Part shown: piece by piece, positions 50,568 through 58,775 of the stretch | How positions within the stretch are numbered: position 1 is the first letter of the stretch | How the letters are laid out: each line of letters begins with the position of its first letter | Source: Sphaerisporangium fuscum | GTDB taxonomy: Bacteria; Actinomycetota; Actinomycetes; Streptosporangiales; Streptosporangiaceae | Assembly (NCBI RefSeq): GCF_018531465.1 | Contig: NZ_JAHDTF010000020.1 | Location: forward strand, 1 to 64,000 | DNA length: 64,000 nt | Direction: 5' to 3' | Notes under the pieces: generated by a model | What the model saw: the letters and a program-made list of their open reading frames with translations, nothing else | Database searches by the model: none | What the model was told of the DNA's origin: nothing | Position numbers and translations under genes: made by a program

Positions 50568-51244
50568 GCACCTCTCCCACCGGTGTCGTCCGGGTGGCGC
50601 TCGCCGACGACGAGGCGGTGGTGCGCATGGGGCTTCGCGCGCTCATCGAACGGGAGCCCGACCTGGAGTTCGCCGGCGAGGCGGCCGACGGGGCCTCGGC
50701 CCTGCGGTTGCTCGCCCGGGTCCGGCCCGACGTCCTGCTGCTCGACGTCCGCATGCCGGGCATGGACGGCATCGAGACCCTGCGGTCCATCGCCGCCGAT
50801 CCCGACCTGAGCGGCACCCGGGTGGTGGTCGTCACCACGTTCGAGGTCGACGAGTACGTCTTCGCCGCCCTGCAGGCCGGCGCGAGCGGCTTCGTCCTCA
50901 AGGACAGCGCCCCGGAGGAACTGGCCCAGGCGATCAGGGTCGTGGCCTCGGGCGAGGCGCTGCTGTCGCCGTCCGTCACCAAGAAGGTGATCGGCCTGTT
51001 CGGCGGGCGCGACTCCCGTCCCGTCGAGGGCCTGGACACCCTCACTCCCCGCGAGCGCGAGATGGTGGCGTGGGTCGCGACCGGCAGGTCCAACGAAGAG
51101 ATCGCCGGCGAGCTGGTGATCAGCCCCGACACCGTCCGCACGCACGTCAGCCGGGCCATGGTGAAGCTGCGCGCCCGCGACCGCGCCCAACTGGTCGTCT
51201 TCGCGGTCAGGTCCGGCCTCACACCTCCGAGAGGCTCCGCTTGA
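50564..51244 (+). CDS. LuxR-type response regulator
   Basis: 226 residues. Receiver with VALADDEAVVRM and Asp in DVLLLDVRMPGMDG, K in FVLKDSAPEEL, then LuxR HTH (LTPREREMVAWVATGRSNEEIAGELVISPDTVRTHVSRAMVKL). GTG 50564 overlaps the kinase stop. Its end overlaps the convergent secY-like gene by 26 bases. Confidence 0.95.
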   Translation: MSTSPTGVVRVALADDEAVVRMGLRALIEREPDLEFAGEAADGASALRLLARVRPDVLLLDVRMPGMDGIETLRSIAADPDLSGTRVVVVTTFEVDEYVFAALQAGASGFVLKDSAPEELAQAIRVVASGEALLSPSVTKKVIGLFGGRDSRPVEGLDTLTPREREMVAWVATGRSNEEIAGELVISPDTVRTHVSRAMVKLRARDRAQLVVFAVRSGLTPPRGSA

Positions 51245-52568
51245 GGAAGCCCTTGTAGGTGCGCTGCTCCAGTTGCGCCTCGATCTGCTTCACCGTGTCC
51301 AGGCCGACTCCGACCATGATCAGGATCGTCGTGCCGCCGAACGGGAAGTTCTGCTGCGTCGAGGGGTCACGCAGGAGCACGAACGCGATGATCGGGATCA
51401 GCGACAGCGTGGCGAGGTACGCCGCACCGGGCGCGGTCAGCCGTGAGAGGACGAACGCGAGGTACTCCGCCGTGGGCCGCCCGGGCCGGATGCCGGGGAC
51501 GAAGCCGCCGTACCGCCGCATGTCATCGGCGATCTCGGCGGGGTCGAAGGTGATCGACACGTAGAAGTACGTGAAAGCGGCGATCAGCGCGAGGTACGCG
51601 GTGAGGTACACCGGGTGCTCGCCGGAGACAAGGTTGCGGGCGATCCACTCCGCCACCGGCCCGGTGCCGCCCATGAACTGCGCCGCGAGCTGCGGCAGGG
51701 AGAGCATCGACGTGGTGAAGATGACGGGCACGATGCCGGCCTGGTTGACCTTCAGCGGGAGGAACGTCGAGGTCCCGCCGTACATCCTGCGGCCGACCAC
51801 ACGCCTGGCGTACTGCACCGGGATCCGCCGCTGCGCCTGCTCCATGAACACCACGGCGGCCACCAGGAAGACCCCCGCGCCGAGCATCGCCGCCAGGCCG
51901 AGCGGGCTGAGGGTGAAGATGTTCGCCACGTAGGAGGGGAACACGGCGACCACCTGCGTGAAGACGAGGATCGACATGCCGTTCCCGATCCCGCGATCGG
52001 TGACCAGTTCGCCGAGCCACATCACCACGGACGTCCCGGCGACCATGGTCACGACGATGACGACGGCGGTCAGCGGGCCCCGGTCGTACAGCACCTGGCG
52101 ATCGCAGGTGGGGAAGATCCGGCCGGAGCCGGCCAGCGATACCACCGTGGTGGCGGGGATGACCGCCATCCCGACCGTGAGGTACCTCGTGTGCTGCGTG
52201 ATCTTCGCCTGCCCGTGCCTGCCTTCCTTCTTCAGAGCGGCCAGGCGCGGGATCATCACGGTGAGGAGCTGGAGCACGATGCCCGCGGTGATGTACGGCA
52301 CGATCCCGAGGGCGAACACCGACAGCTTCAGCAACGCCCCGCCGCTGAACAGCTGCAACATGTCGGCGAACCCGCCGCGGGTCGTGGCCAGGCACTCCCG
52401 CACGGCGGCCACGTTCACGCCCGGCGCGGGCAGGACCTGCCCGAACCTGAACACGACGATCATCGCCAGCGTGAAGAGCAGCTTCCTGCGTAGATCGGGC
52501 ACGCGGAAGGCACGGATGAGCACGTTGACCATGCCGGGAGTCTCGTCGGCGGGGGCCGCCTCGGGCAT
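51219..52568 (-). CDS. secY2: Second SecY preprotein translocase channel
   Basis: 449 residues with ten membrane segments and full SecY motifs: GQVLPAPGVNVAAV, GIVPYITAGIVLQLLTVMIPRLAALKKEGRHGQAKITQHTRYLTV, IGNGMSILVF, and the C-terminal FGGTTILIMVGVGLDTVKQIEAQLEQRTYKGFLKR. It is not next to ribosomal protein genes (rplO, adk, map) as the housekeeping secY is, so it is a paralogue. Start could be Met 13. Confidence 0.92.
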   Translation of the reverse strand: MPEAAPADETPGMVNVLIRAFRVPDLRRKLLFTLAMIVVFRFGQVLPAPGVNVAAVRECLATTRGGFADMLQLFSGGALLKLSVFALGIVPYITAGIVLQLLTVMIPRLAALKKEGRHGQAKITQHTRYLTVGMAVIPATTVVSLAGSGRIFPTCDRQVLYDRGPLTAVVIVVTMVAGTSVVMWLGELVTDRGIGNGMSILVFTQVVAVFPSYVANIFTLSPLGLAAMLGAGVFLVAAVVFMEQAQRRIPVQYARRVVGRRMYGGTSTFLPLKVNQAGIVPVIFTTSMLSLPQLAAQFMGGTGPVAEWIARNLVSGEHPVYLTAYLALIAAFTYFYVSITFDPAEIADDMRRYGGFVPGIRPGRPTAEYLAFVLSRLTAPGAAYLATLSLIPIIAFVLLRDPSTQQNFPFGGTTILIMVGVGLDTVKQIEAQLEQRTYKGFLKRSLSEV

Positions 52569-52614
52569 CCGCCCCGGAGCGGCACCCTCGTACGCAGATT
52601 CACGTACGGCCGCT

Positions 52615-53187
52615 TCAGAACTCCGGCGGGGTCAGGGCCCAGAGCAGGGTGACGGGGACCGAATCGGAGGGGTTGCGCCAGGAGTAGTCGTCGACTGCGG
52701 CGAAGGCCAGCGATTCGCCGCCGGACAGGGTGTGGTCGTGGCCCTGCACCGTCAGCTCGAAGGTGCCGCTGAGGACGTGCACGAAATGGGCGCTCTCCGG
52801 CACGGCCTGTCCTGATCGCTCGCTGTGGCCTCCGGGCGCGACCGTGGCGTGGATCACCTGGAAGCCGGGGAAGCCCGGCGGGGTGAGCAGCCTGTCGACC
52901 GCTCCGGTGCCGCCGAAGGAGATTTCCTGCGCCTGCGCCACCGCGATCGGCCGTCGCGGCCGGTCGTCCAGGACGGAGCCGACCGGCACGCCGAGCACGC
53001 CGCAGATGCGGCGGAGCGACGCGACGGACGCCTTGCTGAGGCCGCGTTCGAGCTGGGAAAGGAACCCCTTGGTCAGGCCGGACGCCCGCGCGACCTGGTC
53101 GAGCGTCATGCCCTGGGCCTGCCGGGCCTCGCGCAGGCGACCTCCGATGGTGGGCTCGGAGGGGCCGGGTGGCTGCTGGCTGCTCAC
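52615..53187 (-). CDS. XRE-cupin regulator
   Basis: 190 residues. HTH at ~12-65 (RLREARQAQGMTLDQVARASGLTKGFLSQLERGLSKASVASLRRICGVLGV) and a C-terminal cupin with GGHSERSGQAVPESAHFVHVLSGTFELTVQGH. Divergent from the MFS gene and facing direct repeats in the short gap. Confidence 0.95.
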   Translation of the reverse strand: MSSQQPPGPSEPTIGGRLREARQAQGMTLDQVARASGLTKGFLSQLERGLSKASVASLRRICGVLGVPVGSVLDDRPRRPIAVAQAQEISFGGTGAVDRLLTPPGFPGFQVIHATVAPGGHSERSGQAVPESAHFVHVLSGTFELTVQGHDHTLSGGESLAFAAVDDYSWRNPSDSVPVTLLWALTPPEF

Positions 53188-53208
53188 GTGATCAGTTTAT
53201 CGCCGGGA

Positions 53209-53247
53209 TTACCTATACTAAACACCGTCGGTTTACCTATACTAAAC
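53209..53247. promoter_or_regulatory. Direct repeats in the XRE-MFS promoter region
   Basis: TTACCTATACTAAAC occurs at 53209-53223 and again at 53233-53247, 24 bases apart (start to start), in the 64-base gap between divergent genes. It is a likely operator for the XRE-cupin protein. Confidence 0.65.
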
Positions 53248-53251
53248 CGTC

Positions 53252-54508
53252 ATGTCGCTCCTCCTGAAAACGCCTCCCCTCCTCCGGCAGCGGGACTTCC
53301 GCCGGTTCTGGACCGCTCAGACCGTCTCCTACCTGGGCGATCAGGTCACCGTCGTCGCCCTCCCGCTCGTCGCCGTCCTCGCCCTGCACGCCTCCGCGGC
53401 CGAGCTCGGCTACCTGACGGCGGCGGCGTCCCTGCCGAACCTGCTGCTGGGCCTGCACGCCGGCGCCCTGGCGGACCGCGGCGGCAGCCGCCGCGCGATG
53501 ATGGTCGCCACCGACCTGGCCCGCATGGTGCTCCTGCTGAGCGTCCCGGTGGCCTTCACACTCGGGTGGCTCACGTCGGCGCAGCTGTACGCCGTCGCCT
53601 TCCTCACCGGGGCCCTGGCGCTGCTGTTCAACGTCAGCTCCGCGAGCCTGTTCCCCGCGTTGGTGCCGCGCGACCGGTTCGTCCAGGGGAACTCCCTGCT
53701 GCGCGGAAGCTTCTCGTTCTCGTGGGTGGCCGGGCCGAGCGCCGCCGGGCTGATCGTGCAGGTGATCTCCGCGCCCGTGGCCCTCGTGCTGGACGCGGTG
53801 TCCTTCCTGGCCTCCGCCCTGCTGCTCGGCTCGATCGGCCGCGAGGAGCCGCGCCAGGACGAGAGCCGCCACGGGGGCGGGGTGCGGGCGGGGCTCCGGT
53901 ACCTGCTCGCCTCGCCCGTCCTGCGGGCCAGGACGCTCTCCGGCGCCGTCCTGAACTTCTCCTACACCGCGTACTTCACCCTGCTGTTCCTCTTCGCCGC
54001 CCGCGAGCTCCACCTGTCACCCGGCATGATCGGGTTCGCGATCGGCGCCGGGGCCGTCGGCGCCCTGGTGGGAGCGGTGGTCGCGCCACGGCTGTCCGGG
54101 CGCATGGGCGTCGGACCGGCCCTGATCGCCGGCGCCGTCGCCTACCCCGGGGCCCTTCTGCTCGTTCCCCTGGCTCCCGGCGACGCGCCCTGGCTCGCCG
54201 TCGCCGTCATCGCCGCCGCCGAGTTCGTCTCCGGCGCGGGGCTGATGCTGGACGACATCGCGGGGGCGTCGATCCAGCAGGCCGTGACGCCGCAGGGGAT
54301 GCTCGGGCGCGTGTCGGGCGCCCACATGACGCTGAGCTCCGGAGCCCGCCCGCTCGGCGCGCTCGCCGCCGGCGCCCTCGGCACCTGGATGGGCCTCGGC
54401 CCCACGATCGCGCTGGCGGCCGTCGTGGGCCTGCTGAGCGCGGGATTCCTCCTGGCGTCCCCGATCCCGCGCATGCGCGACCTCCCGGAGCAGTCGCCCG
54501 GCGATTGA
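53252..54508 (+). CDS. MFS transporter
   Basis: 418 residues, 12 membrane segments, with the enterobactin exporter-type N-terminus (LLRQRDFRRFWTAQTVSYLGDQVTVVALPLVAVLALH) and motif A GLHAGALADRGGSRRAMMVATDLARM. Likely exports a small molecule under the divergent XRE-cupin regulator. Confidence 0.92.
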   Translation: MSLLLKTPPLLRQRDFRRFWTAQTVSYLGDQVTVVALPLVAVLALHASAAELGYLTAAASLPNLLLGLHAGALADRGGSRRAMMVATDLARMVLLLSVPVAFTLGWLTSAQLYAVAFLTGALALLFNVSSASLFPALVPRDRFVQGNSLLRGSFSFSWVAGPSAAGLIVQVISAPVALVLDAVSFLASALLLGSIGREEPRQDESRHGGGVRAGLRYLLASPVLRARTLSGAVLNFSYTAYFTLLFLFAARELHLSPGMIGFAIGAGAVGALVGAVVAPRLSGRMGVGPALIAGAVAYPGALLLVPLAPGDAPWLAVAVIAAAEFVSGAGLMLDDIAGASIQQAVTPQGMLGRVSGAHMTLSSGARPLGALAAGALGTWMGLGPTIALAAVVGLLSAGFLLASPIPRMRDLPEQSPGD

Positions 54509-54592
54509 GGACGGAAAGTGGCCGCTTTCGTGCCTACTGTCCTCTCAGAGCCCAACGAGAGCCTGCCAAAGCTCATGAGCGGAGGAGATCCC

Positions 54593-55423
54593 ATGACGTT
54601 CCTCGTCACCGGAGCGACCGGAACCGTCGGCCGGCACGTGGTGGACGAACTGGTCAAGGCCGGTCACCCCGTGCGTGCCCTGACCCGCCGTCCCGAGCGG
54701 GCGAACCTGCCCGCCGAGGTGGAGGTCGTGGCCGGCGACCTGACCGTCGCCGACACCCTCGTCGCCGCGTTCGACGGCGTCACCGGGGCCCACCTGATGA
54801 ACTTTGGAGGAGACGACTACAACCTCCTGCGGAACGGCCAGGAGATCGTCGACCTGGCGGTCAAGGCGGGCGTCCGCCGGGTCACCGTGCTCGGCGGATG
54901 GGACGAGGGGACGCTGGAGCCCGCGGTCAAGGCGAGCAGCCTGGGCTGGACCTTCCTCATGCCCACGGAGTTCATGTCGAACGCCCTGAAGTGGGCCGAG
55001 CCCGTCCGGGCCGAAGGCGTCGTCCGGGAGCCCTTCGGGGACGCCACCACGGCGATCGTCCACGAGGCCGACATCGCGGCCGTGGCGGCGGCCGCGCTGA
55101 CGCAGGACGGTCACCGGGGCCGTACGTACGGGCTGACCGGGCCGGAAAGGCTGACCACCCGCGACAAGGTGCGCATCATCGGGGAGGCCGTCGGCCGGAA
55201 GGTCGAGTTCGTCGAGCTCACCGAGCAGCAGGCGCGCGAGAAGATGGCCGCCGAGGGGCAGCCGGCGGAGCTGATCGACTTCCTCATCGACGTCTTCGGC
55301 AACGTGCCCGAGGAGCCGAACATCGTCAACTCCAACGTCGAGAAGGTCACCGGCCGCCCCGCCCGCACCTTCGCCCAGTGGGCGGCCGAGCACGCCGACG
55401 CCTTCCGGCCCCGTAAGCCTTGA
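54593..55423 (+). CDS. NmrA-like NAD(P)-binding protein
   Basis: 276 residues. VTGATGTVGRHVVDELVKAGH (Gly-rich nucleotide loop) and GVRRVTVLGGWDEG, without the YxxxK pair of classical SDRs, define an atypical NmrA-like protein, either redox sensor or reductase. ATG 54593 follows GGAGGAG, so the longer frame is rejected. Confidence 0.9.
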   Translation: MTFLVTGATGTVGRHVVDELVKAGHPVRALTRRPERANLPAEVEVVAGDLTVADTLVAAFDGVTGAHLMNFGGDDYNLLRNGQEIVDLAVKAGVRRVTVLGGWDEGTLEPAVKASSLGWTFLMPTEFMSNALKWAEPVRAEGVVREPFGDATTAIVHEADIAAVAAAALTQDGHRGRTYGLTGPERLTTRDKVRIIGEAVGRKVEFVELTEQQAREKMAAEGQPAELIDFLIDVFGNVPEEPNIVNSNVEKVTGRPARTFAQWAAEHADAFRPRKP

Positions 55424-55428
55424 CGGCG

Positions 55429-55914
55429 TCAGCCGGGCGGCAGGCACGAGGGCGGCCGGTCCGAGGCGGGCCAGACGTAGGGGAGGTCGTCGGGTTCGTC
55501 GCCGAAGATCGGGCGGTAGAACTCCGGGGCCTTGCGCAGCAGGGCCGAGCGGTGGCTCAGGTGCAGGTCGTGGTCACCGAGCCAGGGCGGCAGTTCACCG
55601 GCCTCCGCCAGCAGCGGCTGCGGGCGCGGCGCCGCCACGAGGCAGCGCTCGGCGAGCTCGCGCACCATCGTCGCCGAGCAGGTGTCGACCCGCCCGAGGG
55701 AGCACCAGTGGCCGCACATCTCCAGGCCGTACGCGACCAGCGCCTCCTCGTAGCCGGCCCACATGTGCACGACGGGATGGTGGCGCCAGCCGTACCCGCG
55801 CACGGTCAGGGCCCGCAGGATCTGCAGGGCCTCGACCCGCTGCTTGCCGAGCCTGAGCGGGTCGAGCACCTGGGCCGTGCGGGCGAAGTCGGGATAGGGC
55901 AGGAACGTCTGCAT
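55429..55914 (-). CDS. MSMEG_6728/pyrimidine dimer glycosylase-like protein
   Basis: 161 residues from ATG 55914 (MQTFLPYPDFARTAQVLDPLRLGKQRVEALQILRAL). The opening MQTFLPYxDF and LGKQRVEALQ are the signature of the T4 endonuclease V-related family in actinomycetes. DNA repair is possible but untested. It faces the NmrA-like gene convergently. Confidence 0.8.
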   Translation of the reverse strand: MQTFLPYPDFARTAQVLDPLRLGKQRVEALQILRALTVRGYGWRHHPVVHMWAGYEEALVAYGLEMCGHWCSLGRVDTCSATMVRELAERCLVAAPRPQPLLAEAGELPPWLGDHDLHLSHRSALLRKAPEFYRPIFGDEPDDLPYVWPASDRPPSCLPPG

Positions 55915-56046
55915 CGCCGTCGGCTCCCGGTCTGCTCCGGGCGGTGTCCGTTCTGTCATCGTACGGAGGCTCGCGCGGCACCCGGACGGCAGGGAAACCG
56001 GCGAACAGCGCTAAGGCCGTGAATGGTGAGCAATTTGGAGGAAGAC

Positions 56047-56256
56047 ATGCGCGAGATCCCCGGTGCAACGTTCTTGGTGGCGAACATCTCGCTGGCGGAG
56101 GGTGTCGTGGCGGATCTCAGGGGGCCGCCCCCGCCGGTCATCGATTGGGGAGACCATGCTGAACCGACGGCGATTACTGGCGCTCGGCGCCACCGTGGGC
56201 GGCGCGCTGGTGCTGCCGTTCACCAAGCTGACCCCCGTGGGCGCCAAGGAGGGTGA
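56047..56256 (+). CDS. Putative small protein ahead of the multicopper oxidase
   Basis: ATG 56047 has an excellent GGAGGAAG ribosome site. The frame gives about 69 residues (MREIPGATFLVANISLAEGV...) and overlaps the oxidase start by ~100 bases, becoming Arg-rich there. It may be a short upstream peptide or a chance frame. Confidence 0.35.
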   Translation: MREIPGATFLVANISLAEGVVADLRGPPPPVIDWGDHAEPTAITGARRHRGRRAGAAVHQADPRGRQGG

Positions 56257-57613
56257 GCCGCTCCACAAGGGCTACCACATCGGCAGGAGAACCGCCGGTA
56301 CGGGGGTGCGGCCGGCGGTGGCGGCGTTCACCGAGCAGATGCCGGTGCCGCCGGTGCTCCAGCCGGCGCAGTCGGCCACCGGCGTCGACGTTTACAAGAT
56401 CGCCATCCAGAACTCCACCGCCGAGATCCTTCCCGGCCTGAAGACGCCCGTGCTGTCGTACGGCGGCTCGTTCGTCGGGCCGACCATCCGCGCGAAGACC
56501 GGCCGCCCCGTGAAGATCATGTACGTCAACCAGCTGGGCGAGCCGGCGAACGTGCACCTGCACGGCGGCCACGTGCCGGCGGTCAGCGACGGGCACCCCA
56601 TGGACGTCATCCAGCCCGGCCAGGCGCGGGTGTACGACTACCCGAACAACCAGCAGGGCGCGACCCTGTGGTACCACGACCACAGCCACCACACCGAGGC
56701 CGAGCACGTCTACCGGGGACTTCACGGCTTCTACATCATCGAGGACGCGGCCGAGAAGATGCTCGCCCTGCCGACCGGGCAGTACGACGTGCCGATCATG
56801 CTCCGCGACTCGGAGTTCGACAAGGACGGCGGGCTGATCTTCTTCGACGACCCGGCGAACCGCACCACCATCCTGGCCAACGGCAAGATCCAGCCGTACT
56901 TCCCCGTGGCCGCGCGCAAGTACCGGTTCCGCCTGCTCAACGCCTCCAACGAGCACGTCTTCAAGCTCAACCTCGGTGGCCGGGAGATGGTGCAGATCGC
57001 CTCCGACGGAGGCCTGCTGCCCGCGCCGGCGCCGCTGACGGAGCTGGTGCTCGCCTCCGCCGAACGGGCCGAGATCGTGGTCGACTTCGCCCGCTACCCC
57101 ATCGGCACCCAACTGGTGCTCTCCAACGGCGCCGACCCGGTGCTGCGGTTCGACGTGGTGCGGCCGGCCCTGGACCTCAGCCGCCTGCCCTCCACGCTGC
57201 GCCCGCTGCCCGCCTTCACCACCGCCGCCGTCGAGCGCGACGTGGCGATGAGCTTCGACCTGACGGGGACCGACCCCATCGGCCTGGTCAACGGGCGGCC
57301 GTACGACCCGAACCGGATCGACTTCCAGATCAAGCAGGGCACCACGGAGATCTGGAACGTCAGCAACGCCGACACGATCGGCATCGACCACACCTTCCAC
57401 ATGCACATGACGCACTTCCAGGTGCTGGAGCGCAACGGCGGCAAGCCCCTGCCGCAGGACGCCGGCCTGAAGGACACCGTGCACGTGCCGCCGGACGGCA
57501 AGGTGCGCATCCAGGCAACCTTCGCCGACTACACCGGGAAGTACGTCTACCACTGCCACTACCTCGAACACTCCTCCATCGGCATGATGGGCCAGATGGA
57601 GATCGTCACGTAG
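56156..57613 (+). CDS. Tat-exported multicopper oxidase (CotA/FtsP-like)
   Basis: 485 residues. N-terminal Tat-type signal NRRRLLALGATVGGALVL. Copper motifs: HLHGGH (type 2/3), WYHDHSHH (type 3), HTFHMHMTHF (type 1/2) and YHCHYLEHSSIGMM (type 3 and type 1). All four copper sites look intact, so laccase-like or bilirubin oxidase-like activity is expected outside the cell. Start ATG 56156 because it begins the twin-Arg signal. Confidence 0.9.
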   Translation: MLNRRRLLALGATVGGALVLPFTKLTPVGAKEGEPLHKGYHIGRRTAGTGVRPAVAAFTEQMPVPPVLQPAQSATGVDVYKIAIQNSTAEILPGLKTPVLSYGGSFVGPTIRAKTGRPVKIMYVNQLGEPANVHLHGGHVPAVSDGHPMDVIQPGQARVYDYPNNQQGATLWYHDHSHHTEAEHVYRGLHGFYIIEDAAEKMLALPTGQYDVPIMLRDSEFDKDGGLIFFDDPANRTTILANGKIQPYFPVAARKYRFRLLNASNEHVFKLNLGGREMVQIASDGGLLPAPAPLTELVLASAERAEIVVDFARYPIGTQLVLSNGADPVLRFDVVRPALDLSRLPSTLRPLPAFTTAAVERDVAMSFDLTGTDPIGLVNGRPYDPNRIDFQIKQGTTEIWNVSNADTIGIDHTFHMHMTHFQVLERNGGKPLPQDAGLKDTVHVPPDGKVRIQATFADYTGKYVYHCHYLEHSSIGMMGQMEIVT

Positions 57614-57736
57614 GCCTGTGACCTGCGCGGTTCCGGCGACGGTCCTAGGTATCGTTGCGGGAACCGAGGCCCTCGGGGCTACCGTCTGCGGCGTCGGCCG
57701 GGAGGAAGCGATCCCGGCCACGTCGAACGGAGCACC

Positions 57737-58384
57737 ATGAGCAAGATCGTCATCTTCGGCGCGGGTGGACGGGCCGGGCGGCGGGCGGTGGCCGAGGCCG
57801 TCTCCCGGGGCCACGAGGTCACCGCCGTCGTACGCGACCCCGCCAGGCACCAGGACCTCGCGGGTGACGGGGTCACGGTCGTCGCCGGCGACGTCACGCG
57901 GGCCGACAGCGTGGCCGAGGTCGCCGCGGGGCACGACGCGGCCGTCAACGCGGCCTACACGGCCGAGACGCCGTCGGAGGAGTTCTTCGTCGGCGCCGCG
58001 CACGCCCTGCTCGACGGACTGGCGCGGGCGGGCGTGGGCCGGCTCGTGGTGATCGGCATCGGCACGACCCTGGAGACCGCGCCCGGGGTGCGGGTGCTGG
58101 ACGCGCCGGACTTCCCGGAGGACGCGCGCACCTTCTCGCTCGGGCACGCCGCCGAGCTGGAGGTCTTCCGCGCCGCCGACACCGGGATCGACTGGCTGAT
58201 GATCGTGCCGCCGCCCGTCTTCCTCGACGCCGAGGCTCCCCGCACCGGGCGCTACCGGATCGGTGGCGAACAGCTGCTGCCGGACGCCGGGGACACCTTC
58301 TCCTACGCGGACCTCGCCGTGGCGATCATCGACGAGATCGAGAAGCCCGGGCACCACCGCGCGCAGGTCGGCGTCGCTTACTGA
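57737..58384 (+). CDS. NAD(P)-binding epimerase-like protein
   Basis: 215 residues. IVIFGAGGRAGRRAVAEAVSRGHEVTAVVRDP is the nucleotide-binding fold; no catalytic YxxxK. Resembles YwnB-type NAD(P)H-binding proteins of unknown substrate. Confidence 0.88.
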   Translation: MSKIVIFGAGGRAGRRAVAEAVSRGHEVTAVVRDPARHQDLAGDGVTVVAGDVTRADSVAEVAAGHDAAVNAAYTAETPSEEFFVGAAHALLDGLARAGVGRLVVIGIGTTLETAPGVRVLDAPDFPEDARTFSLGHAAELEVFRAADTGIDWLMIVPPPVFLDAEAPRTGRYRIGGEQLLPDAGDTFSYADLAVAIIDEIEKPGHHRAQVGVAY

Positions 58385-58402
58385 TCGGGCGCCCGGCCGG
58401 TC

Positions 58403-58657
58403 TCAGTCCTCTTCGTCGTCGGTGTAGGCCTCGAACAGCTCGTGGCGCAGCAGATCGGTGCGGACCATCAGGGCGCCCAGCAGCTCCTCGTCGTTGAGCC
58501 CGTCGGTGCGCCGGAACGCCCAGGACGAGCGCCCCTCGTCGTCGAAGCACTTCACCAGAATGATCGCGCCCAGGGCCGTCCAGCCCTCGGGCAGCGGCGA
58601 CACGGAGAGCCCGGCCAGCGCCTCGCCCACCGGGACGTAATCATCATCGTCTTCCAC
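58403..58657 (-). CDS. Small acidic conserved protein
   Basis: 84 residues, acidic at both ends (MEDDDDY... and ...YTDDEED), with LPEGWTALGAIILVKCFDDEGRSSWAFRRTDGLNDEELLGAL. Compact and soluble; no domain recognised. Confidence 0.75.
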   Translation of the reverse strand: MEDDDDYVPVGEALAGLSVSPLPEGWTALGAIILVKCFDDEGRSSWAFRRTDGLNDEELLGALMVRTDLLRHELFEAYTDDEED

Positions 58658-58775
58658 CAGACCACCTTACGTTCACCCCTCCCACAGCCGTCACGCACGT
58701 CCGGCGCGCCGATATCCAGGTGCGCCGGGCGGCTCCCGCTCGGTACCCTCCGCGAGAAGCGTGGGAGGGATCGTC

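Noticed and set aside
52825..55416. Plus-strand frame of ~860 codons over the MFS and NmrA-like genes
   Set aside because: Arg/Pro/Gly-rich shadow; real genes lie in other frames with ribosome sites and domains.
56174..58357. Minus-strand frame of ~730 codons opposite the oxidase
   Set aside because: Shadow of the multicopper oxidase and NAD(P)-binding genes.
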